A program made the translations under genes and the position numbers. The notes under the pieces are model-generated. The model was not told where the DNA came from, made no database searches, and worked only from the letters and a program-made list of their open reading frames with translations. Of a DNA stretch of 64,000 bases, positions 12,601 through 21,281 are shown in pieces. This DNA comes from Macrostomum hystrix. Taxonomy: Eukaryota; Platyhelminthes; Macrostomidae. Positions within the stretch are counted from its first letter, which is position 1, and each line of letters starts with the position of its first letter. The stretch spans positions 9,000,001 through 9,064,000 of the forward strand of contig CATNEN010000038.1 of assembly GCA_950097015.1 (NCBI GenBank), read 5' to 3'.

Positions 12601-14284
12601 CAGAGATGAGTCCTCTTCTTCTTAGAGCTGTTTTGAAGTCCGGTGGACCACTCCGAGTCTGAATTTTCAGCTTCAGCTCAGATTTATAGCAAATTTTTTG
12701 GGAAAACCGGTTTAGGACCGGCTGTTTACTTAGGGCATACATACGAGTATTTGCACAGGAGGTCAAACTAGTTTTTTAGCTGTGTTTTGGGGGTTTTCAA
12801 GTGATTATTACCATATATGGGAGTATGAGCAAATACAGCTGTCGAGAACCGGTTCTCCGGTTTCAAGTCACGTGCCATGACTTTGTTTCTAAAAATAGCA
12901 TATGAGTCATTTTGACTCATTCCTAAAAATAGATTGACAATTACAGCTTAGGTTTCATTGTAATATTACTTTAAGTAGCGCGATGAACAAATCTAATTTT
13001 TTACTACTGCCTACAAACTGTCTAACAAGTGACATGAAACTGTCAAACAGGTAACATGAAACTGTCTAACAGGTGAAATAAAACTGTCTAACAGGTGGCA
13101 CCGTAATTAATTTCGCAGGCACGTGAAGATTGGTCAGGTGCACAAGTTCACGGTGATACAGATTGCCTGCCTTGCCATGCTGTGGGTTGTGAAGGCCATC
13201 AAAGCCATCTCGATCCTATTCCCAATCATGGTGTTGGCCATGTGCTTCATTCGCAAAGCGCTGGACTATCTGTTTGAACAATCCGAGCTGAAATGGATCG
13301 ACGACATTATGCCGCCAATCAATATCGGCCTGCCGGGCAAGAAGACGGCCGCATCGTCAGCCGCGACAGGCGTCGGCGCTGGAAACGCCAGCGTCGGTCG
13401 CTCCGGCGCCATCACCATCGAGCTGTCCATGGACACTAAGCAGCAGCAGCTGGAACAGTTCAACGTATCCAGCGAAGTGGCCCGCACCTCAATTTGGAAG
13501 AACCTCTCTGGAGGAAGCGGCGGTGGCGGCGGCGGCGGAGGCGACGGCGGTGTCGGCGGAGGTATTTCGAATTCTGGCGTCGAGAAGGGATCGAAAAAGT
13601 TGAAGAAAAGGTGAGAGAAGTTCACTTGTTTGTAGTTCTGGTTTATTTATAATTTACAGAACATGTTGGTATCAGGCGTAAAATAAAACTAGATAGAAGG
13701 AAGAATGGTAGGTAAAATGGAAGGGAGACATGTGAGATTGATATATGAGGTGTGAGATTGATATATGAGATGTGAGATTGATGTATGAGGTGTGAGATTG
13801 ATATATGAGATGTGAAAATGATATATGACGTGTGGGATTGATATATGAGGTGTGACATTGATATATGAGGTGTGAGATTGATATATGAGATGCGAGATTG
13901 ATGTATGAGGTGTGAGATTGATATATGAGATGTGAGATTGATATATGACGTGTGGGATTGATATATGAGATGTGAGATTGATATATGAGATGTGAGATTG
14001 ATATATGAGGTGTGGGATTGATACATGACAGGTGAGATTGATGTGTGACAGATGAGATACAACTAGCAGTAATGTTGAATAGGTACAATCGATCTCCATC
14101 TCACTCCAATCAACTCGGCCGCCGCAGGAGCTCAAAGGGCGCCTCCAGCTCCGCCAAGGCCACCGCAGGCAAGGACGACAAGGAGGTCAAGGAGGCATCC
14201 GAGGCGCTGCTGAAGATGCCGGAGATTGTTGTGGAGCCGCCGTCGGGTAGCAACTCGCCCGAGCGTCGCACGTCGAATGCCTGA
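619..14284 (+). CDS. SLC4: SLC4 Na+-coupled bicarbonate transporter, 12 exons, 5' end missing
   Basis: Plasma-membrane HCO3- cotransporter used in pH and ion regulation. Exons: 619-784, 3544-3684, 3869-4108, 4715-5085, 7774-7936, 8325-8807, 9181-9334, 9769-10234, 10871-11340, 12103-12309, 13119-13610, 14128-14284. All junctions are GT-AG; the sum is 3510 nt, in frame, giving 1169 residues plus TGA. Residues 1-360 are the band-3 cytoplasmic domain ([44 protein letters not shown]). Residues 361-433 are an Ala/Gly linker with a 15-Gly run. The membrane domain runs from TGRLFGGLI (434) to about 1015 ([50 protein letters not shown]). The third extracellular loop has four Cys and NES, NGS, NYS sequons. 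The C-tail has a second Gly run. Motifs look closest to the NBCn/NDCBE/Ndae1 group, with some NBCe-like stretches; substrate stoichiometry cannot be read. The first exon in the window follows an acceptor, so upstream exons lie outside. Family call is very secure; subtype is not. Confidence 0.95.
815..1705. repeat. 20-bp minisatellite in SLC4 intron 1
   Basis: Unit AATTCCCCATCCCATACTCC, about 44 copies, very regular. It begins about 30 nt after the donor at 785. Confidence 0.95.
2409..3452. repeat. 19-bp purine-rich minisatellite in SLC4 intron 1
   Basis: Unit GAGAGGGAGAGAAGGCGAG. The 3' part carries a higher-order unit containing GAAGGTGAGTAGG, a good donor consensus, six times between about 3020 and 3360. 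Confidence 0.95.
3768..3842. repeat. short array of about 3 units in SLC4 intron 2
   Basis: Unit of about 21 bp containing GTGAGGATCAGACTTTGAGT. It looks like a young or incipient array in a 184-nt intron. Confidence 0.7.
4110..4714. repeat. 28-bp minisatellite filling SLC4 intron 3
   Basis: Unit contains CCACAAACCCTTGCAGACCC. The last unit supplies the real acceptor (CCCTTGCAG at 4714); about ten further units carry the same potential acceptor, while others read TTGCTG and have lost it. Confidence 0.95.
5295..5385 (+). repeat. tRNA-type SINE family 1, 5' head fragment
   Basis: Pol III A box TGGCAGAGCGG and B box-like GAGCTCGATTC followed by GGCCACATTCATT, shared with the fuller copy at 24.9 kb. 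Sits in SLC4 intron 4. Confidence 0.7.
5910..6595. repeat. 22/23-bp minisatellite in SLC4 intron 4
   Basis: Two unit variants, one with GAGGATAGAACAGT and one with GAGAATAGACAGT, partly alternate, giving a higher-order period of about 45 bp. Confidence 0.95.
6960..7690. repeat. 20-bp minisatellite in two homogenised blocks, SLC4 intron 4
   Basis: A degenerate lead-in (6960-7100), then block 1 with unit CCTCGAGAGTGGGGTAGAAT (to about 7315), then block 2 with CCTTGAGGATGGGGAAGAAT (7340-7690). The two units are clearly related. Confidence 0.95.
7960..8290. repeat. 16-bp minisatellite in SLC4 intron 5
   Basis: Unit CTGCATCTCTCCCTCC; starts about 25 nt after the donor at 7937. Confidence 0.95.
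8811..9145. repeat. 23-bp minisatellite filling SLC4 intron 6
   Basis: Unit contains GGAGCTCAGGGTCTGGGAG. The first unit overlaps the donor region itself (GTGAGCTGGAGCTCAGG). Confidence 0.95.
9385..9738. repeat. 30-bp minisatellite in SLC4 intron 7
   Basis: Unit contains CAGTGAGTGACTGAAACGAT. Nearly every unit carries GTGAGTGAC, resembling the true donor GTGAGTGCAC at 9335. Confidence 0.95.
10255..10850. repeat. hexamer array in SLC4 intron 8
   Basis: GTAGCC/ATAGCC hexamers, becoming degenerate towards the acceptor; begins about 20 nt after the donor. Confidence 0.95.
11344..12055. repeat. 12-bp minisatellite filling SLC4 intron 9
   Basis: Unit GATGGGATCTGA. It begins at the donor: the first bases GTAAGATGGGATCTGAG are already in repeat register. 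Confidence 0.95.
13015..13098. repeat. 4-copy 22-bp repeat in SLC4 intron 10
   Basis: Unit contains AACTGTCTAACAGGTGACAT, four imperfect copies close to the acceptor at 13118. Confidence 0.8.
13735..14055. repeat. 20-bp minisatellite in SLC4 intron 11
   Basis: Unit ATTGATATATGAGGTGTGAG; each unit repeats a GTGAGA-like string matching the donor (GTGAGAG) of this intron. Confidence 0.95.
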
Positions 14285-14356
14285 GCGGACTGTTGATGAA
14301 GGCGGAGCTGCTTGTGTGCTGGTTTCTGGGAAACTATTTGTCATTTTGGTACAATG

Positions 14357-14362
14357 AATAAA
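14357..14362 (+). promoter_or_regulatory. poly(A) signal of the SLC4 gene
   Basis: AATAAA lies 73 nt after the SLC4 stop codon and is followed by a T-rich stretch. It is the only canonical signal close to the stop, so a short 3' UTR is likely. Confidence 0.7.
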
Positions 14363-14429
14363 GTTGTAATTAACCTGTTGTTTTATTTTAGTCAAGCTAT
14401 TTCTTATCAATCAAAACCAAAAAAACATA

Positions 14430-14785
14430 GGGCAAATGATTGGCCAATCAAAATGATTGACAGGTGTACGTGCATGACAAGCTGAATGTTTCTCATGATC
14501 CTTCAGTGTAGATTTTGCAACCCTTCTCTAGAATCTGATCATGCTTTTACAGTCTTTTTACACTATCTAGTCTTGTCCTTTTTAATAGTTTTTTTTCTAC
14601 AAAAAATATTTAATTGACATGCGCATTATCAACTACCGCCCAAGCCTAGTAGTCAGTAGTGTGTTCAGCACAGTTCCACGCACAGTTTCACCTTATTTTA
14701 GCTCCAAAAATTTATTGAAGCTCTTTAATGTTTTGCAGTATTTGTTTTTGTAAACTGTACGCGTTTTAATGGTAAACAATGTAAA
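14430..14785 (+). repeat. dispersed repeat, copy 1
   Basis: Begins with the perfect palindrome TGATTGGCCAATCA (14437-14450), then AAAATGATTGACAGGTG. It is collinear with 20157-20640 over several hundred bases (shared CTTTTTACA-TATCTAGTCTT, TTTATTGAAGCT and TTAATGTTTTGCAGTATTT). Confidence 0.8.
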
Positions 14786-14992
14786 CAAAGGTTAAGGGAC
14801 ATTTAGTAGTTTATCCCGATGGTATTTAACTCATTGTTTTAATTTTCTTTGAATCTAGCAAAATTATAGATAAACGAGTGTCCACTTTGTCTTACTCTAC
14901 TTTTAGATATCTATAGGTATCAGGTCGGATGGATATTGTCATATATTCTATGTTGTCAATCATAGGTTTTATAGTTATGCTGAGGATCTAGT

Positions 14993-15485
14993 CATGTGCG
15001 CTCATGTATGCTCATATGTGCTCATGTGTGGTCACGTGTGCTCATTTGTACTCATGTGTGCTCATGTGTGCTCATGTGTGCTTATATGTGCTCATATGTG
15101 CTCATGTGTGCTCATGTGTACTCATGTGTGCTCATGTGTGCTTATATGTGCTCATATGTGCTCATGTGTGCTCATGTGTGCTCACGTGTGCTCATGTGTG
15201 CTTATATGTGCTCATGTGTGCTCATGTGTGCTCACGTGTGCTCATGTGTGCTTATATGTGCTCATGTGTGCTCATATGTGCTCATGTGTGCTCATGTGTG
15301 CTCATGTGTGCTCATGTGTGCTTATATGTGCTCACGTGTGCTCATGTGTGCTTATATGTGCTCATGTGTGCTCATATGTGCTCATATGTGCTCATGTGTG
15401 CTCATGTGTGCTCACGTGTGCTCATGTGTGCTTATATGTGCTCATATGTGCTCATGTGTGCTCATGCGTGCTCATATGTGCTTAT
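14993..15485. repeat. 10-bp minisatellite
   Basis: Unit TGCTCATGTG, with CTTATATGTG variants; all three frames stay open by periodicity. Confidence 0.95.
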
Positions 15486-16144
15486 GTCGGATTCCGTTTT
15501 AAAAGAGTCTCAAATGTTAAAAAATGCACAACTCGTAACTTTGCAGCCATAATACAAGTATATTTAAATTTTCATTTGTAGAACAATTTGTTCCACAGAA
15601 AAATGCAACACAATTATTAGCGACATTTTTTAAATAAAATGTTAAAAAAATCAAAGCTTTATTTTTTTGTTCAACTGAATAACTAAATTATGTAGCTAGT
15701 TTTATTAGAATCGACATGGACAATTGAATTGTCGAGTTAATTAGTTAAGTAATAGCGAACAGAGACTTTGTTTTTCTGAGCTATAAAAAACTATTTATTC
15801 GCAACTTATTTTTTAATGTTCTTTTTTCAAAGTAACTTTCTAATTCAAAGTTCATATTCTCAGTCAATTTTTACTTGTAGGCTCCAATTTTTTTCGTAAG
15901 CTTGTATTGGCAGTGTCTTTATTAGGTGGAATTCTCGACTGAATCTGAAAAGAAATCGAAAAAAATATGATTCGTTATCTCGCGACTCGCTATTGGACAT
16001 AGGCCGAACTACGAGTAATTAAAACAAATTAACAACGATTGTTGAATTTTGAGATTTGTTTGCTTAAAGAATTAGCAACTTTTATCCTTTTCGCATAATT
16101 GTAGATGTATGAGACGAGAGAGACAAAAAAGGATAGATATGTGA

Positions 16145-17170
16145 AAGGTCAGATGGGAGATTAGACACGGGAGAGATAAGACAGGGGAGAGATGAGACAG
16201 GGGATGGATGAGATAGGTGAGAGATGAGACAGGGGAGAGATGAGACAGGGGAGAGATGAGACAAGGAAGAGATAATACAGGGGAGAGATGAGACAGGCGA
16301 GATATAATACAGGGGAGAGATGAGACAGGGGAGAGATGAGACAGGGGAGAGGTGAGACAGGGGAGAGATGGGACAGGGGAGAGGTGAGACAGGGGAGAGA
16401 TGAGACAGGGGAGAGATGAGACAGGGGAGAGATGAGACAGGGGAGAGATGAGACAGGGGAGAGATGAGACAGGGGAGAGATGAGACAGGGGAGAGATGAG
16501 ACAGGGGAGAGATGAGACAGGGGAGAGATGAGACAGGGGAGAGATGAGACAGGGGAGAGGTGAGACAGGGGAGAGATAAGACAGGGGAGAGATGAGACAG
16601 GGGAGAGATAATACAGGGGAGAGATGAGACAGGAGAGAGATGATACAGGGGAGAGGTGAGACAGGGGAGAGATGAGACAGGAGAGGGATAAGACAGGGGA
16701 GAGGTGAGACAGGGGAGAGGTGAGACAGGGGAGAGATGAGACAGGGGCGAGGTGAGACAGGAGAGAGGTGAGACAGGGGAGAGGTGAGACAGGGGAGAGA
16801 TAAGACAGGGGAGAGGTGAGACAGGGGAGAGATAAGACAGGGGAGAGATGAGACAGGGGAGAGATAAGACAGGGGAGAGATGAGACAGGGGAGAGATAAG
16901 ACAGGAGAGAGGTGAGACAGGGGAGAGATGAGACAGGGGAGAGATAAGACAGGGGAGAGGTGAGACAGGGGAGAGATAAGACAGGGGAGAGATGAGACAG
17001 GGGCGAGGTGAGACAGGAGAGAGGTGAGACAGGGGAGAGGTGAGACAGGGGAGAGATAAGACAGGGGAGAGGTGAGACAGGGGAGAGATAAGACAGGGGA
17101 GAGATAAGACAGGGGAGAGGTGAGACAGGGGAGAGGTGAGACAGGGGAGAGATGAGACAGGGGATAGATG
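16145..17170. repeat. 16-bp minisatellite, family shared by three loci
   Basis: Unit GAGACAGGGGAGAGAT. The same unit recurs at 20672-20930 and, reversed, at 23830-24140. Confidence 0.95.
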
Positions 17171-18179
17171 ACACACAAGAGATAGGTGTTCATAGATAAG
17201 TAGAGAATAGAGGTCAATACGGAGCAATTATATTTGTCACCAGGGTGTTTGACAAGAACCTAATATCTCGACAATGTTAACGTTGGGCGACTTAGAAAGG
17301 TTAGTTTATCGTAAAAAGCGAAAAATGTGGATCCATATGGTGGACTTTCACGAAATTCTGTCATTCGGTTTCCAAGCCATCGTGAATTAGGAAGAGGAAA
17401 TTTGAAATCAACCGTGGTTTTTCCCCCCGGTTGTGGAATCGGCTGGGGTCATTGGGGACGAGTCGGCCCAACTAGGCCAGGCCACCCCACTGGAGAGTGT
17501 CAGTTCCACAGAGAGAGTGTTCCCTGGCCGCGATGAGAAAGCTATGGGGCTGGCAGACTGTGCCCAGACACACGGCGGGGGCTGCTGTTTCGCTCGAGTC
17601 CCCTAGAGACTCGGGCAGGTAGATTAATCAGAGCCTGAGCACTGGCAGCCACAGACGCTCAGCTTGAGCTCGGCGCACCTGTGAGAACCCGCCATTGTCG
17701 GCTAATCTCATAGTGTTTTGACTCACCGAGTGGCTGCTAACATCCGCTGAGTTCGCAGCTCCTGAATGGGAGGCTGAGGAGCTCCCACTGGGATCTGCAA
17801 CACCTCATCAGTGCCGATCGGCAGAGATTGCGGCTTGTCAGAGGCAGCTCAGGATTGCTAATTAAAATTCGAGTGCCATGGAGTGCTGATTCTCTTCCAG
17901 AGCGTCCCCTGCTAACCGAGCCGCGCATCCCTCCGTCTCCATGGCAACGCAGCAGCTCCGATGTGCCACGTCGACCGCCGACAGCCGCCCAGAGCCGGTC
18001 GGGCGGAGGAGGCAGCTGTCAGCGCCTTCCCCAGTGCGCATGCGGGGGAACACGAGTCTTGCCAGGTAAACAGGCCGTTGCCACGCCAGCAGACACACAG
18101 CGAGCTGGATAAATTCGAGCTGCTCAGCCCGCGGTGGCGCCGCTTCGAGACGACGCTCCGCTCCCTGCGACAACCAGCC

Positions 18180-20004
18180 ATGGACCTCGCCAAGACTGCA
18201 CTTCTGCTCTGCGTGCTGAGTGAGTTCGCTGACACCTGCGAGACTTCCTGCAACTTGCTGAATTTCAGTGGCTTTTCACGTATATCAGCTCATTATTCTC
18301 TCTGCTCTGCTTTCACTGAGTTGAGCACTCCTCACTGACTAAGCTGTGACCTGAGCACACTCCTCACTGACTAAGCTGTGACCTGAGCACACTCCTCACT
18401 GACTAAGCTGTGACCTGAGCACACTGCTCACTGACTAAGCTGTGACCTGAGCACACTGCTCACTGACTAAGATGTGACCTGAGCACACTCCTCACTCCCC
18501 ATTGCAGCCAGCAGCCCCGCTGCGCCCCACACCGAAATCAACGGACTCGACCTGCGCCCCGGACCGATTCAACTCAACGCCAGCTTGCCGTGCTTCGAAG
18601 TGACGCTCGAGAAGGTCGCCGACTCGCTGGCCTTCTGCGCTGTGCAGTGCATCAAGAAGCGATGCGCTCTGCTGAGATTCAACAGCAGAGCCGTTGAGTG
18701 CCAGCTGGTGCACTTCTTCGAGTTCGATGCCCAGTCAGCCCACTGCCTGAGGGAGCCCGTCAGCCTGGGAGGCAACGCTGGCGATGAGCTGTGGCTCACT
18801 GAGACCTTCTACGACCAGACCGCGAACTTCCCGCGGAGGAGTCCGATTCGAGCTGCCAACGGCACCTTCCTGAGTGAGTCGGTGTGAGCAGACCAGCTCA
18901 GCCTGTGAATGAGGAGTGTCTCTGAGACATTCCTGAGTTGATTGCGTTCATTCCTGACTGCTGACTTTGCAGAGAACGGCAATGGTCCCTTCGGGTCCGT
19001 GCAGCTGACCGCCGTGCCGCAGACCGGCTGCTACCGCATCGAGGCCTGCGGAGCCAGCGGCGGCTTATTTGAGTCTTCTGGTGTCTTAATGAGAGGCGGC
19101 AGAGGAGCGGCCATCTCGGGCTTCTTCAACCTCACCGAAGGCACCGAGCTGTCCATCGTAGTCGGTCAATGCGGTGGACGTGATGACTGTTACAGCCGTG
19201 GCGGTGCTGGCGGCTCATTCGTGTACATCGACGACCGCGGCAAGCTGCTGCTGGCTGCCGGCGGAGGCGGAGGCGCTTCGACCGAATTCGACGGTGAGGG
19301 ACGCTCAGCTGAGCAGTGTTTGCTGATTGGCTGTGAGAGACGCTCAGCTGAGCAGTGTTTGCTGATTGGCTGTGAGAGACGCTCAGCTGAGCAGTGTTTG
19401 CTGATTGGCTGTGAGAGACGCTCAGCTGAGCAGTGTTTGCTGATTGGCTGTGAGAGACGCTCAGCTGAGCCGTGTTTGCTGATTGGCTGTGAGCGGGTGC
19501 GGCTCAGTGTGAGCTTTGCCATTCTCTGCAGGCATTGACGGTCAGGACGGAGTGAACGGAACCGACTCCACTGGGCTGAACTTCCTGGCGATCGGCTTCG
19601 GAGGAGCGAACGGACAGTCGGGCATGGACATGTCCACTGTGCCGTGTGCGAGCGAAAACCCGGAGTCTTGTCTCCCAGGAGGTCCGGGAGCTGGCTGGAT
19701 ATCCAACTCGAGCGCTGAGGGACTCCGCGGACGAGGCCGAGTCGACGGCTGGGTCGGTTGTGGTGTCAACAACGGCAACTGTGGTGGCTTCGGCGGCGGC
19801 GGTGATGCATATGTCGGAGGAGGCAGCGGAGGCGGCGGCGGCTTCAGCGGCGGTGGAGCTGGCACGGAAGCCGGTCAGGCGGGAGGTGGCGGAGGCTCCT
19901 TCTGCTCCGGCAGCCGCTGCAACGCCACAACCGGCGGCAACTCGGCCAGCCAGCACGGTCGAGTCATCGTGATGGCCGTCGGCATCGAGAACTGCCGCGG
20001 CTGA
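18180..20004 (+). CDS. secreted PAN-like and ALK/LTK-type glycine-rich domain protein, 4 exons
   Basis: Exons 18180-18219, 18508-18873, 18973-19293 and 19532-20004, all GT-AG and all introns phase 1, give 399 residues plus TGA. The start was chosen because it opens a clear signal peptide (MDLAKTALLLCVL then SSPAAP) completed across intron 1. Residues 40-95 carry six Cys (42, 57, 61, 66, 78, 93) in a PAN/apple-like layout. From about residue 136 to the end the protein matches the glycine-rich region of ALK/LTK receptors: a beta-rich start (GCYRIEACGASGG), a GFFNLTEGTELSIVVGQ segment, LLLAAGGGGGA, long GGG blocks with Cys pairs, and a closing HGRVIVMAVG strand. There is no transmembrane segment and no kinase. 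Function is unknown; a secreted ligand-binding, adhesive or matrix protein is inference. A CpG-rich upstream stretch with GATAAATT at 18108 could be the promoter. Gene model is strong; domain naming moderate. Confidence 0.85.
18318..18500. repeat. 32-bp repeat in intron 1 of the glycine-rich protein gene
   Basis: Five copies; unit contains CTGACTAAGCTGTGACCTGA. The last partial unit runs into the acceptor CCCATTGCAG. Confidence 0.95.
19294..19500. repeat. 39-bp repeat starting exactly at a splice donor
   Basis: About five copies; each starts GTGAGAGACGCTCAGCTGAG. The first copy (GTGAGGGACGCT) is the actual 5' splice site of intron 3. Each unit holds the perfect palindrome GCTCAGCTGAGC. Confidence 0.97.
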
Positions 20005-20156
20005 CGACACCAGCGACTGTCTCTGGGCCAACTGAAACTGCTCAGCACACTGAGAACTCAAGCACAGAACTTGTAGTCGCATGAGCTCGTAATTTAGAAC
20101 TTGGATTTTTATTCCCGGCCTTTTTATTCCTGAAAACATCTCACAATCGTGACAGT

Positions 20157-20640
20157 TTAGCGATGATTGGCCAATCAAAATGATTGACAGGTGCAAGAAT
20201 CAGAGCGTACCATGCATGACAAGCCGAATATTTTTAATGACCCTTCTCTGCAATCTGATTTCGTTTTTACAATGTCTTTTTACATTATCTAGTCTTTGTA
20301 GGCTGCGCCTCACGCGTGTGTGGGGGTTTGGAACCCCCTGTGCTTAAGCCGCTCAGTTCAAGCTGTTAAATATATGGGAACTAGCATTGAAGTCGCACTT
20401 TCACAATTCTCACTTCCTACTGTCTTGCCTTTAATTTTAGAAGTTTTTATTAGGACAAATAATTCATAATTGACATTCGCATTATCAGCTACTGTCGAAA
20501 ACCAGTAGTCAGTGGTGTATTCAGCTCAGTTTCACCTCAAATTTCGCTCCTAAGGTTTATTGAAGCTATTTTAATGTTTTGCAGTATTTTTCACGTAAAC
20601 TGTACGTGCTGCCATTGAGTTTTAGAACTCATTGTAACGA
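20157..20640 (+). repeat. dispersed repeat, copy 2
   Basis: Same palindrome TGATTGGCCAATCA at 20164-20177 and the same order of blocks as copy 1, but with an extra segment of about 140 bp (about 20297-20440). It lies just past the 3' end of a gene, as copy 1 does. Confidence 0.8.
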
Positions 20641-20671
20641 GAGCATTGTAAATAAATGGTAGTAAACGAGA

Positions 20672-20930
20672 GTAATGAGACAGGAGAGAGATGAGACAGG
20701 AGAGAGATGAGACAGGGGAGAGATGAGACAGGAGAGAGATGAGATACGGGAGAGATGAGACACGGGAGAGATGAGACAGGCGGGAGAGGAGACAGGCGGG
20801 AGAGGAGACAGGCGGGAGAGATGAGACAGTGGAGAGATGAGACATGCGGGAGATGAGACAGGGCAGAGATGAGACGGAGCTGAGATGAGACAGGCGAGAG
20901 ATGAGACAGGCGAGAGATGAGACAGGGCAG
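20672..20930. repeat. 16-bp minisatellite, same family as 16145-17170
   Basis: Units such as GAGACAGGAGAGAGAT, more degenerate than the larger array. Confidence 0.9.
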
Positions 20931-21281
20931 AGATGATAAATTTAAAAAACTTTGATGCAATTAAGATTTTTTAATTGAAAAAATATTTATTCGCTGGTAT
21001 ATTTATGTGTGTGCTTATGTTCGTACTTACAGGTGTTTGGCAATTAACTATTTAAGCACGGGCATTTTAGCACAGATAGTATGATAAATACGTACATAGT
21101 ATAGTAAGCAAAATAAACAATTAGCATTTCTGAAAAGTAAAGTGTTGCTACCCAGAAGTTTACGATTATGCACGCGTAATTTGACATCCGACAGCAAATG
21201 GTAAGTTGCTGTCCGTTTTTGGCCATAAAAAATCAATTAACTAAAGTTTGAATTGTACAGCTTCTATCTTAAATCAGTGTG
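20931..21281. other. 3' flank of the bHLH gene
   Basis: AT-rich, probably 3' UTR of the minus-strand bHLH gene. A minus-strand AATAAA occurs near 20984. Nothing else seen. Confidence 0.5.

Larger units (their letters stand above)
14285..18179. other. intergenic stretch between SLC4 and the glycine-rich protein gene
   Basis: Contains a dispersed repeat, two minisatellites, an AT-rich unique part (15490-16130) and a GC-richer 17400-18180 segment that probably holds the promoter of the next gene. I see no supportable exon. Confidence 0.6.

Noticed and set aside
16072-17227. Three overlapping minus-strand frames of 337-381 codons (SPVSSLPCL-type repeats)
   Set aside because: All are translations of the 16-bp array; 16 is not a multiple of 3, so the same pattern cycles through every frame.
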